Below are positions 49,732 to 61,147 of a DNA stretch of 64,000 nucleotides, one piece after another. Origin of the DNA: Flammulina velutipes (lineage: Eukaryota; Basidiomycota; Agaricomycetes; Agaricales; Physalacriaceae); the NCBI GenBank assembly GCA_011800155.1, contig CM022377.1, positions 1,426,001 to 1,490,000 on the forward strand, read 5' to 3'. The notes under the pieces were generated by a model that was given only the letters and a program-made list of their open reading frames with translations, was not told the origin of the DNA and made no database searches. Positions within the stretch are counted from its first letter, which is position 1; every line of letters starts with the position of its first letter. Position numbers and translations under genes: made by a program.

Positions 49732-50878
49732 CTTTGAGTATCAGAGGTCGAGTTGGAAAGTAATTCGGAGGATAGTCGACAAAGTAATTCGCGACAAAGA
49801 AGGATCTGGCTGGGTGTGGCTTTTTATACAATATTTTCATTATTTTTCAACATAGCCCGGAAAGGCAAGCGGTAGCCGTGCCAAGAGCTGTCTATGTCCA
49901 TATTTATCGCGGTGGCAGGGGGGAGGAGGTGATATCTTCTGGTTGTGGCGAGTGCATGACTTTATTGCGTCGAAACGAGGGAAGGCCAAGAGATGCAACT
50001 GGGGGCTTGACAGAGATGAAACGGTCCAGAACAGCCTATCACGTCTATAGGGCAAAGGGCATAGATAGTGGGGTGGCCAATGGAGCAGAAATGAGAGGCT
50101 GGCTGTCGATGACTAGGATGGGTAGGCTGCCGCTGTACAGGGGAGTATAGGGAGCCATCAAGCGTAAGATAAGGTGCGTCGGGTGTTAGATATTGGGTTG
50201 GAAGGAAGGAAACCTGAGTGGGGAAGCGAGAGCTGCATAGTGAACAGATAGACACAAGAGAATGCAAGGCATTCATACACTGTGCTTTGCGGACGGGAAG
50301 GTTTGTAATGTAGAGAGCCAGACGAGCGCATGGGACGGTCGAAAACGCAAGACAACAGAGGAATCTAGAGGGTTGTAGGAAAGAGGCAGCATGCCAGACA
50401 AATTGACAAGATGAGGGTTTATATACAGCGGAAGCGGCAAGTGCCGGTGCTGAGTACATTCTGCGGCCCGCATTTCTGCGATTGGCTGGAAAGAGCCGAC
50501 GGCATTTCAATGCGCAATTCAACAGTGGCGCTCATTCCAGAGGCTATTAAGTTACACATTTCGTAATGGTCTGAAATAGTCAACAAGAGGTAACTTACCA
50601 CTATCTATTCAATAATTTCTGCGCGCATTGATCAGAGAGGCTGCCGAATGGAGTCAACTGTCAACATTGACGGTGACCAACCAGTGACATAACTGTTGTT
50701 ATCACGCACCCATCTATTCATTTCATTCCAACTAGTGTTGTACATCCACTAATTTATTGGGCATATTGGTACGTTTCAATGACTTTGGAAGCATGTATAC
50801 TCACCCAGTCTTCACAGGTTTCACCTGTGGTTTTACGAGCATTTTACAGTATCTGGGACAAGTGGTGGATAGGTTACC
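49732..50878. other. Divergent region: CTR leader/promoter and arrestin promoter
   Basis: Holds the minus-strand TATA box at 50,418. A 186-codon open frame on the minus strand begins with a non-ATG codon and has leader-like composition, so it is not called as a gene. Confidence 0.5.
50418..50425 (-). promoter_or_regulatory. TATA box, candidate core promoter of the CTR gene
   Basis: TATATAAA on the minus strand (TTTATATA on the plus strand). It is followed downstream by a long CT-rich stretch without a convincing coding region, then the CTR start 687 bp away. Either the CTR mRNA has a long leader, perhaps with an intron, or a non-coding transcript starts here. Confidence 0.35.
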
Positions 50879-53800
50879 ATGAACGACTCTGCTGGCACCC
50901 CGTTGCCTATGAACTCGACGAGCTTGCATCCGAAGCTAAAGGTCTCGCTGTCGTTCGTGGATCGATTCGTGATTGCTGGTGACAACGTATGCGGTGCCCT
51001 GGAGATGGAGTGCAGAGGTGAAGCTGGCGAGCGGGGGAAAGAGGTTGGCATTGGTAGCATGATGGTTGAGATGTGGGGCGTCGAAGGTCAGCTACTCGTA
51101 CAACGCATTTGCCAGCTGAAGCCAACTTGAACCAGAGCTGCTCTCAAGAGACCATACCGCCAAAGCACCGTTTCTCTACTGTCGAAGGGTCTTCCAAGGT
51201 CCTGGATTGCCTCCTTCCAATGCTGTATACCCGCACCCTTTACCAAATTCGCAGCCTCTTCCCGCCCATTATCACCTAGGCAAGCGAGGACAGTCATCCT
51301 TCAACTTCCGAATGCCGCTGCCCGAAACGTCGCCCTCATCCATTTCATTCTGCCAAGCTGCCAGAGTTCGCTACGAGGTACGCGCAAGCGTCCAGGTCGT
51401 TTGGAAAGGAGAGAAAAAGGTCGTCGTACACTCCAAAGAGGTCAACGTCGTCGAGAATTACCCCGATGTTGATTTCGGCAGACACGAACCGGAGGCTGTC
51501 GCTGTTGGAGAGAACGGGAAAATATGGATGCAAGGCAAGTTGATTGGAGGTGTACTTGTGGCTGGGGAGAGTGCATGCGTAGAATTACAAGTCAAGAATC
51601 ACTCTACACGAAAGGTGCGGCATTTCAGCTAATCCGATACAGACAAAACCCATACAAATCACCCAGAACTCCTCACTGTCTCTTGCTCTGACAAGAACTC
51701 TTCACATAAACAACGCCTCAGACGCATTGCTCATATCCGATACCCTTACGACTGTACCATTCCGTGGGCAAGAATACATTATACCTCCTGCAGCTGAAGG
51801 CGTCGCGTCGCTTGTCTTTGATGTTCCTCGCCTTGCTCGCAGTGTTCGTGGAGGGCGCCTACAGGGTTTAGAAGAGAAAGGCGCCCAAGGGACCGAGGCT
51901 TTATTCCACATTCAAGCAGCTATCTCTGTGAAGATGGATATGGGCATAGGAAGGTACATAAACTACTTCTCTTTCTGACAATCCGCTTATATTATCAGGA
52001 CGGACATTGTCGTTGACATCCCAGTCACCATAGTTCATCCAGCCGTCCTACCAGAACTCCCTCCACCAACGTATCCGCAAGAATATTTCGATCCACGAGC
52101 GCAGAGTCCTTACGAGCCTCATACGGCGAACCCATACCGGTCTCCGAGTCCTTACTACCAGCAGCCATACCCTCCAATGTCACCCCCATTGGCATACGTC
52201 GACCCAAATCAACACTATGTATGGCTTCCTCCACCTAATCAGCCATACTTCTCGCCTCCTGCTGGCCAACCGTATTACTATCCCCAACCTCCTCCGCCTC
52301 ATCCATATGCTCAGGAAGCAGTTCAAATGCGGGATCATAGCGTTTCTCCACAATCTCCTCCCCAGCTTTCTCAACCGAATTACGCTCCCCCTCCTCTTCC
52401 ATCGGGTCTTCCTCCTCCCAGTTTACCTGCCATGAACCCCCTTCCACCATCGAGCTCTCATCCAGCTCCTCTCAAGATTGATCTCCAGAATCTCGCTCCT
52501 CAGAATCTTTATCCTCACCCCCTCTCGCCCCAGGGCCAGGGCCAGAACATTGTCTATTCTCCTCGCCCCTTCCTTTCCCCGAAGCTTTCGCCTAGTGCTG
52601 ATCCCATGCACAACTCTCTGGGGCGCAGTGAAAGGGTTGAAGAATTGGAACGTATGGCAGACGAGGTGGTCAAGCAGGCGACGAAGAATGACATACCGCC
52701 GGCAGAACATGTGGTACTCGCTGCATTGGACAAGACACTTCCTGGTCCCCCGGTCCCATCGGGAAAGGTCTCGATTACACAGTCTCGTCCTAGAGCTGAC
52801 GTCTACTTCTCACAAGAGCCGGCTCCCTCCCAGCAGAAAACCACGCCTCGTGCTTCGCCCCGTCCATCGCCCCATCCGTCTCCAAGAACTAGTCCGCTAC
52901 ATTCTCCAACGCAGGAGAAGATGCATTCAACGAATGCAGAGGCTCACCTGTCGCCTTCGAAAGAGGCATTACAACTTCCTGTCGAATCATCAGACTCTCT
53001 CCCGAATGGCCCGCAGACGCCTCCCACACCAACACTGACGGGAATCTCTCGTTTATCTGCCAAGAAACCTTCCCCGTCACTTGCGGTGCCTGCAGCTGGC
53101 TCGGAGAGCGGCCTTGACGCACTGGAGAAACGTCTTTTAGCGGAGGTTGGAACACGCAAGATCCGTCATGAACCGCCCCCACCAAGCGTCATGGCGCTCG
53201 GTCTGAATGGTTCCAGCGCCATCGATATACCTTCTCCGAGAAGCAAGGATTCGAAGGAGGAAGGAGATTCAGCGATATCCAGCTTATCACTCGGAGCTGA
53301 GGAAGAAGAGAAAGAATGGGACGAACGCACGCACCGTGGAGGGTCGAAGGCGAAGGCTAGTGATCCAGGTAGAGGTGATCTCGAAACGAAGACCAAATCA
53401 GAAGGAAAGACGAAGAGGAACGCAGGAGGAATGAATGGGAAGGGTAAGAGGAAAATTGAACAGGCGAAGGGCAGAGTCGCTGAATGGTTAGGTGCGGTAT
53501 CTGATCCCACTCCTGATGTCCAGGATGTGGTTTCTGGATTACCTTCGCCGAGATTAGAGGAGAGTGTGTGGGATATACCTCCTTCGCGGGTTGTTCAGAA
53601 ACAGGAGGAAGAGGCAACGAAAGACTCTACGCCGACGGCAACTGTGGCCGGGGATTCGAAGACAGAATCGGTGGAAGACACGGAGCCGCTGCCTAATCCT
53701 CGATCGTCTGGTTTCATGCCCATGGGTACTTTCAAGCGCGACGCGTACACCAGGACGCTAGTTCCCAAGGACGCCAACCCTTGGGCGGACGAGCCTCCGA

Positions 53801-54327
53801 CGAAAGATGTCCACTCGCCTCTTCCTGACCAGACTAATCCCTGGAAGATGCAGAAGAAGTTAACCAACCTGCCCAAGTTCCCCCCACCGCCCAAAGACGC
53901 CGAGGCCAAGTACGACGTACGATCGGCACGTGGTGGGCGGGGCGGCAAGGTCACCGCTGTTGCTGCCATTTGGGCGACTGGGGCTGGAGAGAGGCCTGAC
54001 GCACGAACTCCGAAGCCTCCCGCTGTGAAGCCATCGAAGCCACCTATGAATCCTCACAAATTGGGGAAAACACCTGTGGCGTCCTCTGTTGCTGTGTCGT
54101 CATCTCATGCGAGACCGATTCTATCGTCGACTGCGTCCCTCGCGCGGCCGGCAGTCTCAAAGGCCACGAGTGGACCTACGTCTAAAGGTGGCTGGAGGCC
54201 AGCGATGACTACGCTTAGCGAAGCGACGAAGGACAATGCCTCCGCCCCGAAGTCCGCCCGTGGCGAGCCCGGCAAGGCGAAAATCAAGGATTTAATTAAG
54301 AAGTACCAGCAGCAGCCTGCGCTTTGA
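50879..54327 (+). CDS. Alpha-arrestin-like protein with PY motif and long disordered tail
   Basis: Arrestin-fold adaptor that likely recruits a Rsp5/Nedd4-type ubiquitin ligase to membrane cargo. Four exons (50879-51086, 51136-51614, 51643-51953, 51999-54327) give 1,108 residues. The first ~390 residues show beta-rich arrestin features: FVDRFVIAGDNVCGALEM, YEVRASVQVVWKG, ACVELQVKNHSTRK and ALTRTLHINN-like strands. Directly after the fold is ELPPPTYPQEYF, containing PPTY, a consensus WW-domain ligand. The remaining ~700 residues are Pro/Ser/Tyr-rich then Lys/Glu-rich, with SPRP/SPHP repeats, and end in KIKDLIKKYQQQPAL. The second intron is just 28 nt (51615-51642) by the only reading that keeps frame and conserved sequence. 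Confidence 0.8.
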
Positions 54328-54901
54328 ATGTGAATGGTGTAGGGGTGGGACCTTGTGTGGTTGGTGATGTGTTGGACTTTGGGTCCGAACGCAATGCGGT
54401 TGTACTGGAAGAGGCCGGGGTGACTGAGGTTTGTACTGACGACTTTTCTAAGTTATCTATTTTATGATCTATGACCACGACATATAATTAACGATACCAC
54501 CATTATTTACGACAACTCATGCATCATGGCCTGTGTACATAACTTACTTCGCTTTAAGCAGATATGCAGACTCCCAATTTTGTGATGATGTACTTCTGCT
54601 TGAGCATGGATTGCAACTAGACTTCTGATATCTCCGCTCGATGGGAGGTACCTTGCACCGTAGGTTAACGTCAACATGAATGATCGAAATGGCAAGTTAC
54701 GTGCTTCAGAGATAAATCTTCCCAAGTTGGGCGATTGAACTTCGCAGTCGGAATTTATCGAATTATACATACAGAATTGCGAGGTAGTTACAGATGAAAA
54801 TGCTGCATATAGAGGGGAAAAACCAAGACAAAGCAAGCGACAGCAAGACCGTATGTAAAGGGGATAGGTAGGTACTGGAGGAATGGAGAAAGGAAGAACA
54901 A
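54328..54901. other. Convergent 3' region, arrestin and FHA genes
   Basis: No coding region seen. Confidence 0.5.
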
Positions 54902-55459
54902 TCAAGGGATGCCAACGATTGTCACTTTGGCGGTGACACTCAGCAGCTGGTCATTCGTGATGTTCGCCGGGGTCTGCGAGGTCTTCTCGACTTTGGACCC
55001 TAAAGACTGCTCGGAAATGAGAAGCGGTACCGCCCAATGTGAAAGGAACGTACCACAATGTCCCCACTTTTGAGTGCCACAGGAGATGTGATTTTCGAAC
55101 CATTCACGTATGTGCCAAAAGCGGAGTCAAGGTCGCGGATGTAAACCTGGAAATGTTAAGCTCGGTTGATTGACTTCTCAGATAACGAATTGGGTGAGAT
55201 GGCTTACCTGACCGTTTTCGAGCCATACCTCCGCATGGGCGGCGCTCAGTGTTAGAGGCCCGCCGTTGACGTCTTTAGACGAGAACCAGCCGTTGCTGAT
55301 GCTCGCCCGACGGACGCTGCCCTTCGCGCTGCCACCGTCGAGGGAACCAAATGTGATTTTGTTGGAGAGGGAGATGTATTTTGTTTGGAACGGGTAGCTG
55401 CCTTCGACGGCGGAGAGACTGATAGTGGGTCCAGATGGTACAGCCCAAGGGAAGCTCAT
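54902..55459 (-). CDS. Small FHA-domain protein
   Basis: Phosphothreonine-binding FHA fold occupying nearly the whole protein. Three phase-0 exons (55459-55208, 55146-55054, 55006-54902) give 149 residues. The start MSFPWAVPSGPTI leads into the fold; SLSNKITFGS occupies the strand that usually reads ‘IGR’, but the usual GR pair is missing. SAAHAEVWLENG stands where RxH (SRxH) is expected, so the Ser/His remain but not the Arg. RDLDSAFGTYVNGSKI with the GTYVNG loop is intact, as is the closing ALKSGDIVSLGSKV. The family resembles the FHA part of SLMAP/Vps64-type fungal proteins, but the rest of such proteins is absent here. Phosphopeptide binding is uncertain because of the missing Arg residues. 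Confidence 0.78.
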
Positions 55460-56057
55460 GTCTGAATGTGAAGTGAAGGGGGTTGATGGTTTGGTGGTGA
55501 ATGTCCTACATCGAGCACGTCAGTATTTATACAATACGACGTTACGGACGGAGAAAGCCATGCGTGTTCGAAAGCTGTTCGAGGGTGCCCACGTCGGAGG
55601 CGGACCCTATAACCGGAGGGAGTTTGGATACACTCAAGCCTGCAGCGTGTGTTCCATGCAGAATGGCCACCGCATTTAGATGGCGATTTACCCGAGCGTC
55701 GATGGGGATGTGACATCGCCAAGGTACTTCAAGATTCAAGAAGTCCGCAGGAGCACGACCGATGAGTCATCGCGGTGTTCAAGAAATAGTTGACGCCCAG
55801 AAAACGAACTTGTCAAAAGCGACATGAGATTTGATAGAAGTAGTGGCCACCAGTAATGTAGCGCCCAGAATTAACGGCTTATCCATGAGGAATATCAAGC
55901 CGTCGTGGTGCCACAGTCGGTAGTTTGTAACACATGGGCGGACTCCCCATTTCGCCCGCCAGAACGAAAAGCACATGCACATATCATTACCTTTGTTCAA
56001 GTTGTTTTACACGAGATTTATTTCGCTAGACAGCCATATTGATCGATCGAATTTCCT
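55460..56057. other. Intergenic: FHA promoter and P450 3' region
   Basis: No coding region seen. Confidence 0.5.
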
Positions 56058-58272
56058 TCAATGAAGGTTTTGCCTCGGAGAGATTTTGCATTGGAAGTCG
56101 AGAGGGCAGCTATTCACGTCAGTAAAATACTGCGATCAATGCAAAGAGTAGGTGTTACTCACCATATGAAACCAGGTCTGATCTCGTACGATGGTTCAAT
56201 CGCATTCCCATCGGGATCAACCGCCTTCTCGATGGTAAACGCCTGAAGCATCGATGCTATGAATATCCACAGCGAAGAGTATGCCATGTGGCGCCCCGGA
56301 CATATCCTATCCAATGATTCAACATCGAAGATGTTTGTCCGATGGTTCCTTCATACTGACCGTCGGCCAAAACCGAACGCAACGGTCATCGGATCCATAA
56401 CACTCTCGTCTATAGCATTATCCTTTATGAAGCGATCCGGATTGAACATCTCTGGGTCGGAGTACACTCTCTGAGATTGCTTAACGACATATTCTGATAT
56501 TCGGTAGGTGTTTACATACCTCGTCGTGAAGCATTGCCCTTGTGAACGGTGTGGCGTTAGTTCGTAAGATCGAATGAGATCATGATCGCATTTACTCACC
56601 ATTGATTTGCGATAACGAGCGAACGTTTGGAAATATGGTAGCCTTGGTATACATCGTCCACCTCAGTATAGTGCGGAACGCCTAGAAGGAGGAGACGCAT
56701 TTTGTCAGCTTCGTTCCGTCCGATAGCAATTGATGAGATTGGCTTTACCAACAGGGGTAACTGGTTTCCAGCGTATGACTTCTTTCACGATGGCCGTGAC
56801 ATACGAAAGAGCAGGCTCGTGTTCAAAACCGACATTAGAACCAGGAAGAACGACTTGGTCTATCTCCTTTTGAGCACGTTCTTGTGCGTCAGGCCGTGCG
56901 AGCATAGCTAAAACAAAGGATATCAAGGAAGATGCGGTCTGGACCAAAATGAGAAGACATCCAGAAACGAGAAAAGTTGAAGCTCAGACCGTATCCACTC
57001 CACCTAATGACGAAGGTAAGTATAGATTCAGTAAGATGGTAGACGTAACAAACCCAGAAACATAGTGCCTGCAGCATTTTTGATGATTAGTTCTTGCTGC
57101 TTGACGTTGAACGAAGGATCGACCCTTGACAATGCAGAAGTAACAAGTGAGTTCTGGTATGCACCTGTCGACTGCGAAATTGTTAAGCCTAAGCTATCAA
57201 ACGATAATTTGACCATATACGCACAAAGACTGTTTTAGCCGTTTCGAAAGGAACGTCGACAAACAATTGGGCAGCCTTCGAAATAGAGTCTGCTTCGAGC
57301 CGGAAAGCGGCACCGGGCATCCAGGCGGGAACGTAGGCAAGAATAGGTAGAAAATCCTAGATCGTCCCGTGTGATATGAATCGAAGAAGGTGGAGGAGAT
57401 ACACTCACAACAAGATACTTCCCAGGTGTCCCCACCGTCGCCAAACCACGAGCTCCGTCATGAGCAATTTTCAATAGATGATGTTCGGGGCCTCCGACCT
57501 TGAGTCCATAGCCGACAGAGATGGCCAACGAGGCGCCCACGCTACCCACGACAGAAGATCAGAATAAAAAAGTCGCCGCTGATAGGAACCGAGGACTCAC
57601 AATCTTATGTGTTGAATGAATTCCGTGGGGGTTGTTGAGAGCTTTCCGATCAACATTCGGGCGGCTTCAACCTGCTGTGGTTTATACCACGATTCGCCCA
57701 AAGTCTTGTGGAAAACCTGATGGAACATACGACGGTGGGCGCGCCAGAAGTCACCTGAGGAGTATGAGAAGAAGTCCTTGAGCAGAGCTGTACCAGAGGC
57801 TTACCGTATGGCATTTGAGCAAAGTTGAATCCAAACCCTGAAAGCTCCATCAACATGGGCCCGCGGGTTCTGTCAAGCCTTTCATTCACTGTGTTCGCTG
57901 AAATGAGAAGAAGCATCTACCTGCTAGAATACAGCGAGGATCGCTTTTCCAAGAGGTCCACCGCAGCCTGAGCCTTGTTCAAGACCACAACAGATGACCC
58001 CGCAATATCGAGCTGAATAATATCCGATCCTACAGGAAAACAAAGAAGTTAGCACAGACAGCATATGTCGGAGAAGTCAGGAAAGGCGAACCACATTCTT
58101 TGGACCAGCGTTGATAGGCCTCCCACTCAAACGTCGCGGGTATTTGAAAGGTGTTCCCCACAAACCACGATCCTTTAGGGCCTGGAGGACGGGCCAATGT
58201 CCGCTTCGGACGAAGCCAGTAGACGAGGCCCGCGTACAGAAAAACACCGATAAGTATCGTCAAAATGTCCAT
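56058..58272 (-). CDS. Cytochrome P450 monooxygenase
   Basis: Heme-thiolate monooxygenase anchored to the ER. Start at 58272 gives a membrane anchor (LTILIGVFLYAGLVYWL), a basic RPKRTLA stop-transfer and the hinge RPPGPKG. Other landmarks: the C-helix WRAHRRMFHQVFH, the I-helix region NAAGTMFLG joined by an intron to QTASSLISFVLAML, the ExxR motif in VKEVIRWKPVTPVG, the PERF-type NPDRFIKD, and the heme loop FGFGRRICPGRHMAY with its Cys ligand formed across an intron. The C-terminus after the last intron resembles PLDFQCKISPR. Roughly ten introns and 540 residues. The I-helix Thr/Ser arrangement fits a group of expanded agaricomycete P450 families. Substrate unknown; the neighbouring hydrolase is transcribed in the same direction. 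Confidence 0.92.
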
Positions 58273-58626
58273 GGTAATGGTGGGGATTGAGAAAGATACG
58301 AGACTGAGAGGTGGGAGCATTCGTGGAGTTCATATAGAGGGTGCTCCAAGTCCGGAACATAGACAAATCCGCCCCCATTCAATCGGTGAAGATAGAAGGC
58401 GCGCCAGAGAATATGTGTTGGAAGAAGAAAGCTTGGGCAAGGTTCGGATAGCCTAACGCGTCAGTCACAGGTCATATGATGTGACGGCCAAGATGTGGCG
58501 TCGACAGAAATAGCTGCAGGTGTCCGGTATTGGCTGGAGAAGCGATAAGACGAATAAATTTCAAGAGTGTCGCGCGATATTAACGATGTTGATGTTGATA
58601 TGCTAATACGCAGTCGAATTGCTGAG
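58273..58626. other. Intergenic: P450 promoter and hydrolase 3' region
   Basis: No coding region seen. Confidence 0.5.
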
Positions 58627-59882
58627 TCACAGCTTACTCTTTCCAGCGTCTCTACTAGACAAAATATCCCACAACGCGTTGGCGAGAGCATCCGGTGCTT
58701 CCTGGAGAATCTATAGTTCACAGCCTTGTTAGGTGATAGGACTACCAGGCGTAGAAATCGCTCACCAAATGTCCGCAATTCGGTACTCTAGTAATTGACG
58801 CGAATTTGCGCCCATCCCGACTCAGCGAGTCTTGCTTCTCCCGTCCGAACATGTCGTTCCTCTCCCCGTAGATAATATGTACTGGCATGTAAGTGCATGT
58901 CTTATCCAGAGCCCTCACAGCTACGATTCCTTTACCCGCATTCCTAAAAGGTGTGCTCTCTTCCTTGGGACTACAGCAAAGAGTTACGCCTCCGCGCTCC
59001 CGATCCTCGCGTAATCCGTACGTCTGTAAGAACATCGTTGTAGATAACTATAAGCTTTTCATGAAGGTGAAGAATGTACTTACGATATAGAGATCCAGCA
59101 TTCTCTTGTCCCACATATTCCATGGAGCCCTTTTGCTCAGATACTGCCTGGCTTCGGACTTCCCACCCTTCCAATGGTCGCGACGTCCTGGGATAGTCAT
59201 CAGTGCCAGTTCGTAGATGGGTGTGTTGACGTCGTTCATGTCTTCTGGCCAGATTGCAGGCTCGACCATGATGATGGAGTCAAATGGTGCATAGTTTGGA
59301 TAAAAGGACGTGGCCAGCGCGCTGAGAAGTTTCAGATGGAGTTGACGAGGAATAGAAACTGGCCTGACGCAGAAGAAGCGCCGGCGGAGTGGCCGATGTA
59401 AATAACTTTGTCGTCTACTCGCTTTGTAGGTCCAATATAGACATTATATAGCGAGGCGCTTGCGTCGGCATAGTCTTCGACGGCTACGAGAGTGTTCATT
59501 AGAAGGTGAGGAGACTGGTTCTTCAGTGCTTACTGTATTCCCAATCTTCTTTGAGCAGCGTCTCTCGGTTCAGCTCGGCGGATTCACCGTGGGTTTGGGC
59601 TTCGAGCGACCACGCTTCACGGATGCGTGGGCCGTGAACATTGCTAGTTAGGTCGAATAAGCGTTGGATGGGAATTTCCCATTGCTCTTTGTCTAGAAGC
59701 CACTGTTAGAATGAATGGATAGATACCAAAAGTGACGTACGAAATCCTGTTCCATGAGTGAAGACCAGTACAAGGGCTTGTTCAGCCTTACACGGTGGAT
59801 CTGGTCGATACCGATTCACAACAGACTTGAGGGCTGTACCAGAGATGGTGCCAGTGTCGACGACGAACTTGTCTACGTGCAT
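58627..59882 (-). CDS. Alpha/beta-hydrolase fold protein
   Basis: Serine hydrolase of roughly 330 residues in about six exons. The start at 59882 (MHVDKFVVDTGTISGTAL) leads into a first beta-strand region ALVLVFTHGTGF with the oxyanion HG. The nucleophile elbow is VIYIGHSAGASSASGQF (GxSxG). The strand-7 region MPVHIIYGERNDMFG holds the candidate acid, and RVPNCGHLI with ILQEAPDALA holds the catalytic His, split by an intron. A SIIMVEPAIWPEDM segment after the elbow matches epoxide-hydrolase/esterase relatives. No signal peptide. It lies 354 bp upstream of the P450 gene in the same orientation, so a metabolic link is possible but unproven. Confidence 0.83.
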
Positions 59883-60373
59883 TGTAATGACAAGGAGAGA
59901 TCAAGCGCCGTTGGTTCGCGTGACAGCATTAGCGTGGCATGTGAGCCGATGAATGTCATAAGTTTAACTGAGCGCAGAGCAACGAGCGCAGAAAACCAAT
60001 AGGCATGGGGATATTTGAAGAGCGACTCGGATTGGGTAGCTCCGAATGGATGAACCTGGATTATGCAGAATTAGCATAGTTCGAAAGGGTAGCGTTGCTC
60101 GACGAGCTTATAGTTTTACCTTGTTATCGTCAATAAAGCTGCAGAGTCCTTATTTTGTATGTTGGAGTTAACAATGTTTGAAATCCGTTTCGGACTGTCA
60201 CTTTCAATTTGAGGAGCAGATTGTGAGCACGTGTCAGGAACGGAATGGAATGAACTGGGGAAAAAAGACTCAGGCGAGCCCATGTCAGGATGATACCACC
60301 ACCAAGCCATCTCTAAGCACACGACGACGACTAGCACCACCATCTTTTACCATCACAAGTGCACTCCACTTCA
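59883..60373. other. Divergent promoter region, hydrolase and UBL3-like genes
   Basis: No coding region seen. Confidence 0.5.
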
Positions 60374-61147
60374 ATGTCGGCGACACCGACAACAGTGACA
60401 AGACCTTCGACAGCGGTCAATGTCACTTTTGATTCTCTTCCCGACTCTGGGTTCAATGTCCAGCTCCCTCGGGCAAGCTCAGTGGGAAACAATCTGTATG
60501 CCCACGGTGAGATATCATCCATAACATAACCATCATTTCCTAACTAAAGGCCTAGGTGGATATAGCGTGTCCGCCAGTGCTCGGACTAGCTACACACGCG
60601 TAGATGAATCACTGGACGACGACCAGGGTGTTTCTGTCATCCCTAACTCCTCGCACCCTCAGCTAGAAGATACACCAGAAGCAGAAGCAGAATCCAGCAT
60701 CCCGCACACTCCCCAGATTGCTCTCACGTTTTTGCTCATTTCTGGTCGTCGGCGGTCAATGACCTTTGACCCTACACACAACGTGGGCCGCGTCAAGGAG
60801 CTCGTATGGAATACTTGGCCCGGAGGTGCGTATTGTATAATTTGTCCTTGAACCTCCGAATGACCTCTTCTGTCGTGCTAGATTGGCAAGACGAGCGACC
60901 ACCGGCTCCTTCTTTCCTACGGGTCTTGTACAGAGGAAGGATCTTGCAGGACGACGACATTCTTAAAGGTACCTCCCCCCATAATTCCGCATTCTCCGTG
61001 TCCTCAACACATTTAGACATCCCTTTCCCCGTTGACGCCCCCGCCACCATTGTCCACATGTCAATCCGACCTGGTGCAGTGGAAGATGATGTTCACAAGA
61101 AGGCGGCAGAAGAGGAGAGATCCGTCTGTTGTTGCCTCATTTCTTAG
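60374..61147 (+). CDS. UBL3/MUB-like membrane-anchored ubiquitin-fold protein
   Basis: Prenylated ubiquitin-like protein tethered to the plasma membrane; plant and animal relatives dock particular E2 enzymes or sort proteins to vesicles. Four exons (60374-60506, 60556-60825, 60882-60968, 61017-61147) give 206 residues. The first ~100 are Ser/Thr-rich and disordered. The ubiquitin-fold starts at QIALTFLLISGRRRSMTF, then HNVGRVKELVWNTWPGDW, FLRVLYRGRILQDDD, and ATIVHMSIRP. The C-terminus CCCLIS ends in a CaaX box (CLIS) with two extra Cys for palmitoylation. A C-terminal Ser predicts farnesylation, and no Gly-Gly is present, so it is not conjugated like ubiquitin. The long N-terminal extension is unusual against the ~117-residue animal UBL3. 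Confidence 0.85.

Noticed and set aside
49962..50522. 186-codon minus-strand frame upstream of CTR
   Set aside because: Starts with TTG, shows leader-like pyrimidine-rich composition and many Cys/Ser/Pro without motifs.
56058..59882. Secondary-metabolite cluster built on GGPP synthase, P450, hydrolase and ABC transporter
   Set aside because: The members are spread over 55 kb with many housekeeping genes between, and no terpene cyclase or other backbone enzyme is present.
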